Positions 45,284-56,499 of a stretch of 64,000 nucleotides of DNA are shown one piece after another (the stretch's first letter is position 1; every line of letters starts with the position of its first letter). Origin of the DNA: Chamaelirium japonicum (Eukaryota > Streptophyta > Magnoliopsida > Liliales > Melanthiaceae). The notes under the pieces were generated by a model. It made no database searches, had not been told where the DNA came from, and saw nothing but the letters and a program-made list of their open reading frames with translations. The stretch spans positions 813,501 to 877,500 of the forward strand of contig CANTAL010000023.1 of the NCBI GenBank assembly GCA_947650365.1, written 5' to 3'. The translations under genes were made by a program, and so were the position numbers.

Positions 45284-47184
45284 CGTTATCAGCACAAACA
45301 TGTCGAGCCCAACTGACCGGTCATAAGAAAACGGAGAGAGAAATGAAGACAGAAGAGAGAGTAGATGAAAGAAGAGAACGAAGAAATAAATAAAGAGATA
45401 AGAGAGAAGAAGTCATGCTCCAGTCCATTCACTATGGGTATAAGTATAAAGTAAGAAAGAATTTAAATTCCAAAACTCAACTTCTCAATATTTAAATAAC
45501 CCCTTTAGGTTGGGGCATATTTGACGGCTCTCTTTTTCTCCATCACACAATACGTTATCAGCATGAACATGTCAAGCCCAGCCGACCAGTCATAAGAAAA
45601 CAGAAAGAAAGGAAGACAGAAGAGAGAAAAGAATACAGAGATAAACGAAGAGAATGGATAGAAGAAGTCATGCTACAACCTATTGGCCACGGGTATAGCT
45701 GTGAAGTAAGAAGAAATATAATTAGGGTGGGGTATATTTGATGGCTCTCTCTTTCTCCTATCTCACAACACGTTATCAGTACGAATATATCGAGCCCAAC
45801 CGATCAGTCATAAAAAAACAGAGAGAGAAACGAAGACAGAAGAGAAAGAAGAAGAGAGAAGAAAACAGAGAGATAAACGAATAGGGAAGAGAGAAGAAGT
45901 CCTGCTCTTGTCTATTCGCCATAGATATAGGTGTATAGTAAGAAAGAATCTAAATTTTAGAACTCCACTTCTCAATAATATAATTAAATCTCTTTGTTCT
46001 CTTCTCTCTTCTCCCATGGATTAAGGTTTATCATAGATTACTTAGGCCCTAAGTAAGCTTATCCTATAAATAAAATACGACACTATTAGGGTAGGGCACG
46101 TTTTACCGCTCTTTCTTTCTCCCATCTCAGAAAATAGAGAGAGAAACAAAGACAGATAAAAGAGAACAGAACTAAGAATTAATTATTTAAATAGTCTCTT
46201 CTCACACTGGTATAGGTGTGTAGTAAAAAGGAATCTAAATTCCAAAACTCCACAAAAGAGAGAGAAGAAAAGAGAAGAGAATGGAGAGATAAATAAAGAA
46301 AAAAGAGAGGAAAAGTCCTGCTCCAGTCCATTGGCCACGGGTATAGGTATGATGTAAGAAATAATCTAAATTCCAAAACTCCACTTTTCAATATTTATAC
46401 GACCCCTTTAGGGTGGGGCATGTTTGATGGCTCTCTCTTTCTCCCATTTCACAACACTTTATTTGTACAAACATGCCAAGCCCAGCCGACCAGTTATAAG
46501 AAAATGGAGAGAGAAACGAAGACAAAAAAGAGATAAAAGAACAGAGAGATAAATAATGAGAGAGAGAGAAGAAGTCCAGCTCCAGTCTATTGGCCACGAG
46601 TATAGGTGTGAAGTAAGAAGGAATCTAAATTCCAAAACTCTACGTTTCAATAGGATAATTAAATCTCTTCATTCTCTTCTTTCTTCTCCCATAGATTAGG
46701 GTTTTCCATAGATTGCTTAGGCCCTAAGTAATCTTCCCTATAAATAATATACGACCCCTTTAGATGTGTCATGTTTAACGACTCTCTCTTTCTACCATCT
46801 TACAACACGTTATCAGTATGAATATGTCGAGCCCAGCCGACCAATCACAAGAAAACAAAGAGAGAAACGAAGATAGAAGAGAGAGAAGAAGAAAGAAGAG
46901 AACAGAGATATAAACGAAGATAGAAGAGATAAGAAGTTCTGCTCTAGGCCATTACCATCCAATCGAACGATCTCATAACAGTTGTATTATTTTAAATTTT
47001 TTTTTTAAAAAATATAAATTATTTTTATTGCAAAAAATTCATTAGCAATCTATTGAGAGAAGAAGAGAGAAGAGAACAGTAAGATAAACGAAGAGAGAAG
47101 AAAGAAGAAGTACTGCTCTAGTCTATTCGCCATGGGTATAGGTATGAAGTAGAAGGAATCTAAATTCCAAAACTCTACTTCACA
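45284..47184 (+). repeat. Long run of forward repeat units
   Basis: Forward primer-site-like strings lie near 45285, 45557, 45775, 46463 and 46813, with GA tracts and B blocks between. This is the longest stretch without a direction flip in the mosaic. An A/T patch interrupts it near 46170-46190. A small fragment of reverse LTR end plus AT-element edge (46956-47045, ACGATCTCATAACAGTTGTA) is inserted between two forward units. Confidence 0.7.
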
Positions 47185-48069
47185 ATAGTATCATCCCAAA
47201 GTTATTATAATTATCATAGTAATATTACTATAATTTTTTTAATTAAACTAATTATTTACTTACTTATTAAATAATTTAAATAATTTAATAAATTAAATAA
47301 TTTAATAATTAAGTTTTTGGTAAAATATTTAATTTATTTAATTATTTAATTATCTAGTTATTTAATTAAATTTATTATTTTATTTATTTATTATTATTAT
47401 ATTATTAAATAATGATTTAGTTATATAATTAATTTTTTAATTCATTTTATTAGTTATTTCTATAATTATAATTTTATTTTTAAATATTTAATTTATTAGT
47501 TAATAATTTAAATATTTAAAAACTTTTTTAGTTAAGAAATATATTAAAACGATAATTTACTTAAAGGAATAAATAATTTAATTATTAAATTATTTTATAG
47601 TTAAATAAATAATATTTTCAATTAATTATTATTTAATTAAATATTCAAAAAATTATTTTATTAAATTATAAAATATTAATTAAAGTAAAAAAATTAATTA
47701 TTTAATTAAGTAATAAAATAAAATAATAATTTAATAACTATTAACTTATTATTTAAATAATTATTTAATTATATGAATATATAAATAATAAAATATTTTT
47801 TTAAATAACTTAATTTTTTTAAATAATCAAATAATTATTTATTTATTTTAATATTTAAATAATAAATAAATTACTTAAATAATTTAATTATTTAATTTTA
47901 TAGATAATTAAATATTTATTTAATTATTTAATTATTTAACTATTTAATTTATTAAACTAATTAAATTAACTAAATAATAGGAAGAAAAGAAGGAAGATGA
48001 GGCACAGCCGAATATTTTTCTTTAGAAATAATTTATATTTTTCTTTAAAAAAATTTAAAACAGTACAAT
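47185..48069 (+). repeat. Long AT-rich element adjoining the LTR-like module
   Basis: Begins AGTATCATCCCAAAGTTATT after a forward B block. It runs as A/T words for about 800 bp and ends with the tag GGAAGAAAAGAAGGAAGATG (about 47981-48000) and TTTAAAACAGTACAAT at the LTR start. Same structure as 15396-16278. Confidence 0.65.
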
Positions 48070-48216
48070 TGTTATGAGATCGTTCGATCGGATGGCTATC
48101 CATCGTCGGATCTCTCCTATTGATTAGGGTTTCCTATAGATTGCTTAGGCCCTAAGTAAGATTAACCTATAAATAATATACGACCCCTTTGGGGTGGGAT
48201 ACATTTGACAGCTCTA
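48070..48216 (+). repeat. LTR-like module truncated at its end
   Basis: Starts TGTTATGAGATCGTTCGATC. It is cut after TTTGACAGCTCTA and fused to a B-block end (CTCCACTTCTCAATAATATA), so it lacks the last about 22 bp and the primer-site-like string. Confidence 0.6.
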
Positions 48217-49073
48217 CTCCACTTCTCAATAATATAATTAAATCTCTTTATTCTCTTTCCTATTCTCCCATGGATTAGGGTTTCCTATAGATTGCTTAGG
48301 CCCTAAGTAAGCTTACCCTATAAATAATATATGACCCCTTTAGGGTTGGGCATGTTTGACGGCTTTCTTTTTCTCCCATCTCATAATAAGTTATCAGCAC
48401 GAACATATCGAGCCCAGCCGACCAGTCGCAAGAAAACGAAAAGAGAAACGTAGACAGAAGTAGAGTTTCAGAATTTAAATTCTTTCTTACTTTATACTTA
48501 TACCCATGGTCAATGGACTAGAGCAGGGCTTCTTCTATCTTATCTCTTCGTTTATCTCTCCGTTCTCTTCCTACTCTTCTGTTTTTGTTTCTCTCTCAGT
48601 TTTCTTACGACTAGTCGGCTAGGCTCGACATGTTCATCTTGATAACGTATTGTGAGATGGGAGAAAGAGAGAGCTATCAAATGTGCCCTACCCTAAAGGG
48701 GTCGTATATTATTTATAGTGTAAGCTTACTTAGGGCCTAAGACATCTATAGGAAACCCTAATCAATGGAAGAAGAAATAAGAGAATGAAGAAATTTAATT
48801 GTATTATTGAGAAGTGGAGTTTGAAATTTAGATTCCTTCTTACTTCACACCTATACCCATGGCTAATGGACTGGAGCATAAATTTTTCTCTCTTATCTAT
48901 TTATTTATCACTCCATTCTCTTCTCTCTTCTTCTATCTCTTCTGTCTTTGTTTCTCTCTCCGTTTTCTTGTGACTGGTCGGCCGGGCTCGATATACTCGT
49001 GCTGATAACGTGTTGTGTTATAGGAGAAAGAGAGAGTCGTCAAACATGCCCTAAAACTCCACTTCTCAATAGT
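48217..49073. repeat. Forward then reverse repeat units
   Basis: Forward to the recurrent GACAGAAG|TAGAGTTT flip at about 48462. Reverse units with strings near 48645 and 49003 (about 358 bp apart) follow. Then, at about 49050, a reverse LTR start is fused to a forward B-block end (CATGCCCTAAAACTCCACTT). Confidence 0.65.
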
Positions 49074-49405
49074 ATCATCTCAATGTTATTATGATTATCA
49101 AAGTAATATTACTATAAATTTTTTAATTAAATTAATTATTTATTTAATTATTAAATTATTTAAATAATTTAATTATTAATTTTTTAGTAAAATAATTAAT
49201 TAAATTAAATATTTAATTATCTAGTTATTTAATTAAATTTATTATTTTATTTATTTATTATTATTAATATATTTAATAATTAAATTTGGTAACTATTTAA
49301 TTATTTAAATTATTAAATAAAGAAATAATGATTTAAAAAATTTAAATAATTTAAAAAAATATTTAATTAATATTTAAAAAATATTTAATTATAAAACAGT
49401 ATAAC
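49074..49405 (+). repeat. Internally deleted AT-rich element
   Basis: Keeps the terminal motif (GTATCATCTCAATGTTATTA) and about 300 bp of A/T sequence. It lacks the GAAGGAAGATGAGG tag found in longer copies before reaching ACAGTATAAC at the LTR start. Confidence 0.6.
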
Positions 49406-49573
49406 TGTTATGAGATCGTTCGATCGGATAGCTGTCCACCATCGGATCTCTCCCATGGATTAGTGTTTACCTTAGTTTGCTTAGGCACTAAGTAAGCTTA
49501 CCCTATAAATAATATACGACTCCTTTAGGGTTGGGTACGTTTGACGGCTCCCTCTTTCTCCTATTTCACAACA
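49406..49573 (+). repeat. Full-length 168-bp LTR-like module
   Basis: Starts TGTTATGAGATCGTTCGATC and ends TTTCACAACA, followed by CGTTATTAGCATGAACAT. Internal order and length equal those of 45116-45283. Confidence 0.65.
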
Positions 49574-50265
49574 CGTTATTAGCATGAACATATCGAGCCC
49601 AGCCGACTAGTCATAAGAAAACGGAGAAAGAAACGAAGGCAAAAGAGAGAGAAGAAGAGAGAAGAGAACGGAGAAATAAACGAATAGAGAAGAGAGAAGA
49701 AGTCCTACTCTAGTCCATTGGCTATGGGTATAGGTGTGAATTAAAATAACTAATTAATTATTTAATAACTAATTAGGGCTGACCAGTCGTTCGATCGGAT
49801 AGCTGTCCACTGTCGGATCTCTCCCATAGATTAGGATTTCCAATAGATTGCTTAGACTCTAAGTAAGCTTTCCCTATAAAAAATATATGACCCCTTTAGG
49901 GTGGGGTACGTTTGACGGCTCTCTCTTTCTCCCATCTCACAACACGTTATCAGCACGAACATATCGAGCCCAACCGGCCAGTCACAAAAAAACGGAGAGA
50001 GAAACGAAGACAGAAAATAAAGAAGAAGAGATAAAAGAACGAAGAGATAAACGAAGAGAGAAGAAGTCCTGCTCCAGTCTATAGGCAATGGGTATTGGTG
50101 TGAAGTAAAAAGGAATCTAAATTCCAAAACACCACTTCTCAATATTAATAGTACCCCTTTAGGGTGGGGCATATTTAATGGCTCTTTATTTCTCCCATCT
50201 CACAACACGTTATCTTCATGAACAAGTCGAGCCCAACCGATTAGTCATAAGAAAACGGAGAGAGA
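49574..50265 (+). repeat. Forward units with a left-truncated LTR-like module
   Basis: A forward unit ends in a short A/T patch (49740-49775). A fragment GGGCTGACCAGTCG is fused to TTCGATCGGATAGC, starting an LTR that lacks its first about 13 bp (49788-49944) and continues into CGTTATCAGCACGAACATAT. Another forward unit follows. Confidence 0.65.
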
Positions 50266-51806
50266 AACGAAGACAAAAGAAAAAGAAGAAGATAAAAGAG
50301 AACGGAGAGATAAACGAAGTGAAAAGAGGAAAGAAGTCCTGTTCCAGTCCATTGGCCATGGGTTTAGGTGTGAAGTAAGAAGGAATCTAAATTCCAAAAC
50401 TTCACTGCTTAATATTTATACGATCCCTTTAGGGTGGGGCATGTTTGATGGCTCTCCCTTTCTCTCATCTTACAATACATTATCAGTATGAACATGTCGA
50501 GCCTAGCCAATTAGTCACTAGAAAATAGAGAGAGAAACGAAGACAGATAAGAGAGAAGAAGAGAGAAGAGAACGGAAAGATAAACGAAGAGATATGAGAG
50601 AAGAAGTCCTGCTTTAGTCTATTGGCCACGGGTATAGGTATGAAGTAAGATATAATCTAAATTCCAAAACTCTACAGAAGAGAGAAGAGAACGGAGAGAT
50701 AAATAAAAAGAGAAGAGAGAAGAAGTCATGCTCTAGTCGATTGGCCACGAGTATAGTTGTGAAGTAAGACGGAATCTAAATTCCAAAACTCCACTTCTGT
50801 CTTTGTTTCTCTCTCTATTTTCTTACGACTGGTCAGTTGGGCTTGATATGTTCATACTGATAACATGTTATGAGATAGAAGAAAGAGAGAGCCGTCAAAC
50901 GAGCCCCACCTTAAAGGGGTCATATATTATTTATAGGGTAAATTATGAGATACAAGAAAGAGAGAGCCGTGAAATATGCCCCAACCTAAAGGGGTCGTAT
51001 ATTATTTATAGGGTAAGTTTACTTAGGACCTAAGCAATCTATAGGAAACCCTAATATATGAGCGAAGAGAGAAGTAAACGAAGAGATTTAATTATATTAT
51101 TGAGAAGTAGAGTTTTGGAATTTAGATTCTTTCTTACTTCATACCAATACCCATGGCCAATGGACTGGAGTAGGACTTCTTCTCTCTTCTCTCTTCGTTT
51201 ACCTCTCTGTTCTCTTCTTTCTTCTTCTCTCTCTTCTGTCTTCGTTTCTCTTTCCATTTTCTTATGACTGGTTGGCTGGGCTCGATATGTTCGTGCTGAT
51301 AATGTATTGTGAGATAGGAGAAAGAAAGAGTCGTCAAACTTTCCCCACCCTAAAGGGGTCGTTTATTATTTATAGGGTAAACTTACTTAGGGCCTAAGCA
51401 ATCTATGGGAAACCCTAATCCACGGGGGAAGAGAGAAGAGAATGGAGACAAAAGAGAATGAATAGATTAAATTATATTATTGAGAAGTGGAGTTTTGGAA
51501 TTCAGATTCCTTCTTACTTTGCATATATACCCGTGGTCAATGGACTGGAGCAGGACTTCTTCTCTCTTCTATGTTTATTTATCTCTCTGTTATCTTCTCT
51601 CTTCTTCTGTGGAGTTTTGGAATTTAGATTCCTTCTGACTTCACATCTATACCCATGGCCAATGGACTGGAGTAGAACTTCTTCTCTCTTCATTTATCTT
51701 TCCGTTCTCTTCGTTCTTCTTCTCTCTTCTATCTTCGTTTCTCTCTCAGTTTTCTTATGATTGGTCGACTGGGCTCGATATGTTCGTGCTGATAACGTAT
51801 TGTGAG

Positions 51807-51943
51807 ATAGGAGATTGCTTATTTTTTTTATTTATTTCAATTAATATTTCTTTAAATATTATAAAGTATATAATTTTTTTAAATATTTAAATAGTATCAT
51901 CTCAATGTTATTATTTAAATATTTGATTATAAAATATTATAAT
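51807..51943 (-). repeat. Second-type AT-rich element
   Basis: Contains TTAAATATTATAAAGTATAT and AGTATCATCTCAATGTTATT and leads straight into an LTR fragment starting TTGATATAAGATCATTCGAT (51943 on). It is absent from the corresponding place in 1-2158, where only GCTTATTTATTTTATTTATT (about 1528-1547) remains beside the LTR fragment. Confidence 0.5.
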
Positions 51944-52133
51944 TGATATAAGATCATTCGATCGGATGGCTAACCATCGTCGGATCTCTCCTATGGATTA
52001 GGGTTTCCCATAGATTGCTTAGACTCTAAGTAAGCTTACCCTATAAATATTTAACTATATTTAATTAATTATCGCCACGGGTATAGTTGTGAAGTAAGAA
52101 GGAATCTAAATTCCAAAACTCTACTTCTCAACA

Positions 52134-52266
52134 GTATCATCTCAACGTTATTATGATTATCATAGTAATGTTACTATAATTTTTTTAACTCAATTAATCA
52201 TTTAAAATGAAGAGAGTTTTGGAATTTACTATGATAATCGTAATAACATTGAGATGATACTATTGA
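52134..52266. repeat. Short AT-rich element with long terminal inverted repeats
   Basis: Left end AGTATCATCTCAACGTTATT, right end GTAATAACATTGAGATGATA, inverted repeats about 38 bp, interior ATAATTTTTTTAACTCAATT. It is the paralogue of 1721-1857 and sits likewise between a forward and a reverse B block. Confidence 0.65.
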
Positions 52267-52561
52267 GAAATGAAGGTTTAGAATTTAGATTCTTTCTTAC
52301 TTCACACCTATACTCGTGGCCAATGGACTAGAGCAGGACTTCTTCTCTTTTATCTTTTCATTTATCTCTTCATTCTCTTCTCTCTTCCTCTCTCTCTTTT
52401 GTCTTTGTTTCTCTCTCCGTTTTCTTATGACTGGTCAGGTGGGCTTGACATGTTTCGTACTAACGTGTTGTGAGATGGGAGAAAGAGAGCTGTCAAAAGT
52501 GCCCCACCCTAAAGGGGTCGTATAAATATTGAGAAGTAAAATTTTGGAATTTAGATTACTT

Positions 52562-52566
52562 CTTAC
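52562..52566. repeat. Target-site duplication, left copy (CTTAC)
   Basis: Five bases CTTAC directly precede the TGTTAG end of the Copia element. The same five bases follow the element at 62576-62580. Five-base duplications are usual for Copia integrase. Confidence 0.9.
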
Positions 52567-54875
52567 TGTTAGAAATAAATCCATGACAGAGGCCCACAGC
52601 AGAAGCAAAGAATAGGTCCGAGGACCATAGGCGGTGTGCGTTATATATCAAAATTTTTATAGAAACGATCTACACGTGCGTATATGAATCTAGCATGGCA
52701 ACTACGCGAACCCCTAACAACGATCTAACGCGAAAGAACAATCTAGCATGTATGCATGTTCTATCTATACTAGATCTATATGTTAGAGATCATACCTGCG
52801 TGCGGATTCTTTCACCGCGACAAGTTTCTTCTTTATCGATGGAGACGGGCTCGGATCTGCTTGATATAGATTCGGTGCGATAGCGATAACTTTCTGTTTC
52901 GAATTCCGATTGGGCTGAAATTTTACCTGTAGGTAGCCAACTTCGAGATGCAACTTTTGCAATAAGTTTCACATCGTTTGGACTTCTATAACTCCCGAAA
53001 TCACAAAAACAATGCTGATTTTCTGTACAGATTCTGGACAGCAAAAGGTTGCGGGAGATGCCTTCTAGTTCACCCGATCTCTAACGATGCACGGCACCTC
53101 ATCGATGGATCTCTGAGTGCCTCCATTCAATGAGCCTTCTCCTTCTACGAAACACCACACGAGGAAGACGAGTCGTCATCTAATAGCGCAAGCGAGGGAG
53201 AGAGAAGAAGAGAGGAGAGGAGAGGGGGCGGCTAGGGTTTCCCCATGGCTTGGCCGGCCCCCTATGGCATGCTTGGCCAGACCCCCTCTCTCTTATTCCC
53301 TTATATAGGGCCGGCCTATCCATACAGATAGGGATGGTATGGATTGGGTTGACTGATTCAAACCTTCTCTCTATATATCTCTTCTTTATCTTTATCTTTT
53401 CCTTGGTTTTGAAAACGGTTAAAACTAGTCCATTTTCTGTGCCTCATGACTGGCCCTTTCATCGAAAGCAACAACCTCCTGAAACCAATGGGGTCGGCCT
53501 TGACCAGTCTCTCAACACTTAGGGCCGACCCCCCTAGTACATAGTGACGCATGGTATGACCAAAACGCCCTTATGTCACTAGATGGTCGTTCCTCGTGTA
53601 CGAGACTTTGCAAGGCACACATAAGTGAAGTGCACCAGTGATTTCACTATCCTCTGAGGTTCCCTTAGGGTGCCCCTAGTGAAGTCAACTAGTCAACTTG
53701 CAATATGTCCCGGTGCATCGCACCCATGTGGCAAAGTCCACTTATGGCAAGGAATTGCTACATGCGTCTCTGCACTAACCTAGGGTTTCCCCTTAGTGCA
53801 CGCACATAGCTACGCATCTACCGTGCACTAGTGCAAAGCACTCACGGAGCGTATGCTTGGACTTCTCGCTTCCTCTAACTATGTTCTGTGTTTCGAGGAG
53901 ATGGTATAAGAACCGTACATAATGTCGATAAGGTGGAACCTTCAGGGACCAGGGTTCATGGCTTCCAACTTAGACTCGATCGACACACTACCCGAGTGTA
54001 CCATCGATCCTCTGAGTCCAAGTTAACCTGCGTGGCCACCCAGAGTGCGACGTAGGCTGCACTCCAATTCCCCTGGACTTACTATGTTCTCCCTCATACC
54101 CCTGCTCTCCGCTTAGTATGGTAAACTCGATGTTTCTCCATCTGGTGCCATGATGCAACTCGAGCGGTGGAGAATACCGTCAGACTCGAGTGCTCATATG
54201 ACTCGGTTCCTTCCAGGTTGACCATGTACATCGTACCTCCGATTACTCTGATGAGTAATCGGATCCATCACCAGTCCAACTGATGACCACCTGGCCAGGG
54301 TTTAATACGACGTAGGTCAGACCAAGGAACGCACCTCCCATTAGGGGTGTGGATAACCTACAGGAGTGACATGCTAATCCAACGCCAGTCGGGTAACCCA
54401 GTACACCGTGGTTTTGGATCACTGCATCAGGATCCTCACACATTGGTGCGATAAAGCACCACATAACTGGTTAGTCCATCAGATATGGCTTCTCAGGGTT
54501 TAGGACCGTTTTACCCTAAGCAGAAACATGGTTTAGTGCACCGGTGTCTGCTCACCGATCTATGCACTGTGTTGGCTCTGTTCGGCCACAGACACTATGC
54601 CTGGTAATGACTGTGGTGGAGACACACATGCTCTGTCATCCCAATAGCTTATCCTGATAAGGCGACCAACCCTAATTAGAGCTGCGAACGTATTTAGGTT
54701 TCATGGGACCAGTCCCTTGAGTCTTCCACTCAAGTGGATTACCATATAGCCATGGCTCTCTGTTCTGTAATCAGAACACGTACTAAGGTACGTACCAATA
54801 TGCAATCCTATACTATCAACCATACATAGCTAAACTATATGTTTTTACGAGCTGTAGACCTCACCAATTCTAACA
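52567..54875 (-). repeat. 3' LTR of the Copia element
   Basis: 2309 bp, next to the decayed polypurine tract, so it is the 3' LTR on the minus strand. It matches 60271-62575 along its whole length. It carries a minus-strand TATA box (53300-53308), a GA-rich run (about 53188-53226), GGCCGGCC motifs and the telo-box-containing CTAGGGTTTCCCC (about 53230). Short ORFs here are not genes. Confidence 0.93.
53300..53308 (-). promoter_or_regulatory. Predicted TATA box in the 3' LTR
   Basis: On the minus strand CTATATAAG lies in the context GGCCCTATATAAGGGAAT, about 1570 nt from the LTR start. The identical string occurs in the other LTR. Function is inferred. Confidence 0.5.
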
Positions 54876-54889
54876 ATATCCTACTAGGT
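54876..54889 (-). other. Decayed polypurine tract
   Basis: On the minus strand CCTAGTAGGATAT directly precedes TGTTAG of the 3' LTR. Many plant Copia elements have AGTGGGAGAT here, so AGTAGGATAT looks like a mutated version. The assignment is positional. Confidence 0.5.
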
Positions 54890-54929
54890 CTAACGAGGAA
54901 TAACGGTGTTGAGCTCTGTAGCTTCTACA

Positions 54930-55385
54930 TGCTGCCTAAAATCCTTTGCAGGAATTCCCTAAAGGAATTGGCAACATTGTCTGTAGATTTCACCTCAGTA
55001 CCGCTACTTGCATTTCCTCCTATAACTGTCAGATCAAGTGGAGTTTGTACTTGATGGGATTCCCCTCACGGCGGTGCCTAGTCTCCTTGGACCTTGCTTA
55101 CCGCTCTTCTGTTTCAACAACAGATAACTGAGCCTCTGGTACGTGTCCCAAGTTCTCTAAGAACTTTCTAAGCCTTACCACCTGATATACTACCTCGTAC
55201 GTAACAACGTGCTAAGCCTCTGTGGTAGAGTCTGTGATGCACTTGCTTCACACTCTACCATCTACCGCTTCTAATCCCAAGATAAAAATAATCCCTGAAA
55301 TTGATTCTCTGGAACACACATCTGACACCAAAGTCAGATCCTGTATGTCCAATCGATATCATAACCTGTGAAATATAAGCTAACT
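54930..55385 (-). pseudogene. Copia RNase H domain remnant
   Basis: On the minus strand the translation keeps RNase H-like pieces in the expected order after the reverse transcriptase. Examples are SRESISGIIFILG (about 55310), SKCITDSTTEA (about 55250), VRLRKFLENLGHVPEAQL (about 55150) and KYKLHLI (about 55045). These match the usual Copia pattern of a chromodomain-free RNase H with the ADSTxEAEY stretch and the KxHFI-like tail. At least six stop codons interrupt it. The catalytic region is too damaged to judge residue by residue. RNase H normally removes the RNA strand of the RNA-DNA hybrid during reverse transcription. This copy cannot be translated as one protein. Confidence 0.75.
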
Positions 55386-55389
55386 CACA

Positions 55390-56200
55390 ATCCTTACTTA
55401 ATGAGGATTTCTAAGTATACCCTTCACTTTAGTCCAATGATTTGGACCCAGGTTCGACTGAAGCCGACCCATGAATCCTGCTGCGCAATAGATATCTAAC
55501 CTCGTAAAATGAATCTGACTAGAATCTTATCTTCATGCGTAGCCTGTGACAGCAAGAGAACCTTGCTCTGGTAATCTCGAGTTACCTTGATTCCCAGAAC
55601 ATAACTCGCCTCACTAGGGTCTTTCACATCGAATTGTGATGACTACAAACCTTTACCGTAAATAATATTCTTACATCATTTTTTCAATCAGTAGAATATC
55701 ATTAACGTAAAGGATTAAATATACCCTTGTAGCTATTTCACCTTTCTTGTACCAACTTGGTTTATCCTCATTCTGATCAAATCCGTGTAGCGGATTTTCT
55801 TGATCAAAATAGATATTCCAACTTGAATGCTTGCATCAGTCCATAAATGGACCTTTGCAACTTGCATTCCATATCTTCCTAACCTGCTGACACAAACCCT
55901 GGGGCTACATCATCCATATGTCCTTTCCAAATTCCCGTTAGGGAATAACTGTCTTGACATCCATCAACCAGATCTCCCAACTATAATGGGCTGCGATGGA
56001 TTAAGAGGATCCGAAATAGACTTAGGCATAGTTACCAGTGAGATAGTTTTGACATAGTCAATCCCTTCTCTTTTGGTAACTAATCAAGCTACTTAAGTCT
56101 TAACAGGGTGCTCTTCTTATACACCTCCTACACCCTGAAGGGTGATAGTGCTATAAGTTTCAAGACTGTTCCAAGGGACATTGATGCAAATTTACCTCCA
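55390..56200 (-). pseudogene. Copia reverse transcriptase remnant, catalytic motif altered to YVND
   Basis: Minus-strand pieces in family order are MDVKTVIP (about 55972-55949), a GFDQNEDKPSWYKK segment (about 55800), the active-site motif YVNDILLIEK (YVNDIL is 55709-55692), EASYVLGIKVTRDY (about 55590) and LSQATHEDKILVRF (about 55530). These are hallmarks of the plant Copia RVT_2 domain, which copies element RNA into DNA in cytoplasmic particles. The usual YVDD has become YVND, removing one of the two catalytic aspartates in this motif. In-frame stops also occur just after the motif and after MDVKTVIP. A weak match to the palm region upstream runs to about 56200. Confidence 0.9.
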
Positions 56201-56230
56201 TGGTCTTTTGTCTGTCAGAGCTGTCGAAAG

Positions 56231-56493
56231 CTCCCACTACTTCTTCATAACTCTAGGGATCATCCTCCTGAAACTCTGGATTAACTATCGAAGTTTCTCC
56301 ATAGTATCATTCAGGAGATCTGATGGTCCCACAACGACGAGGTGGTGGTGGTACAAAGGAAGCCCCCACTTCTTCTTCATAGCTCTAGGGATCATCCTTC
56401 TGAAATTCTGGATTAACTATCAAAGTTTCTCCATAGTATCTATCAGGAGCTCTGATAGTCCCACAACGATGAGGTGGTGGTGGTACAAAAGTG
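56231..56493 (-). repeat. Tandem duplication of about 133 bp in the integrase-reverse transcriptase linker
   Basis: Copy 1 (about 56231-56363) and copy 2 (about 56364-56493) share CTCTAGGGATCATCCT, GGATTAACTATC, TTTCTCCATAGTATC and the CGAGGTGGTGGTGGTACAAA-like end, with a constant offset of 133 bp. On the minus strand each copy encodes a proline/arginine-rich PPPPRRCG stretch, typical of the low-complexity linker between the two domains. As 133 is not a multiple of three, the duplication itself shifts the frame. Confidence 0.85.
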
Positions 56494-56499
56494 AATCGT

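Larger units (their letters stand above)
50266..52566. repeat. Second copy of window positions 1-2158
   Basis: Module order and private variants match the window start. Examples are ACGAAGACAAAAGA at its left edge, the CACTGCTTAATATTTATACG LTR joint, the tandem LTR-end duplication (50870-51010), the phrase TAATTAATTATCGCCACGGG (about 52063, cf. 1651-1670) and the inverted-repeat AT element at 52134-52266. It differs from the first copy by carrying an extra second-type AT element and a longer LTR fragment (about 51807-52047). It ends at the Copia insertion and resumes at 62576. Confidence 0.75.

Noticed and set aside
1-52566. CRISPR array
   Set aside because: Repeats are long, variable, in both directions and eukaryotic in character. 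There are no short identical repeats with unique spacers.
52567-54875. A host gene in the higher-GC part of the window (for example ORFs at 53250-53522 and 60821-61222)
   Set aside because: Both ORFs are at the same place in the two LTR copies and differ by frame-affecting indels. They belong to the LTR, not to a gene.
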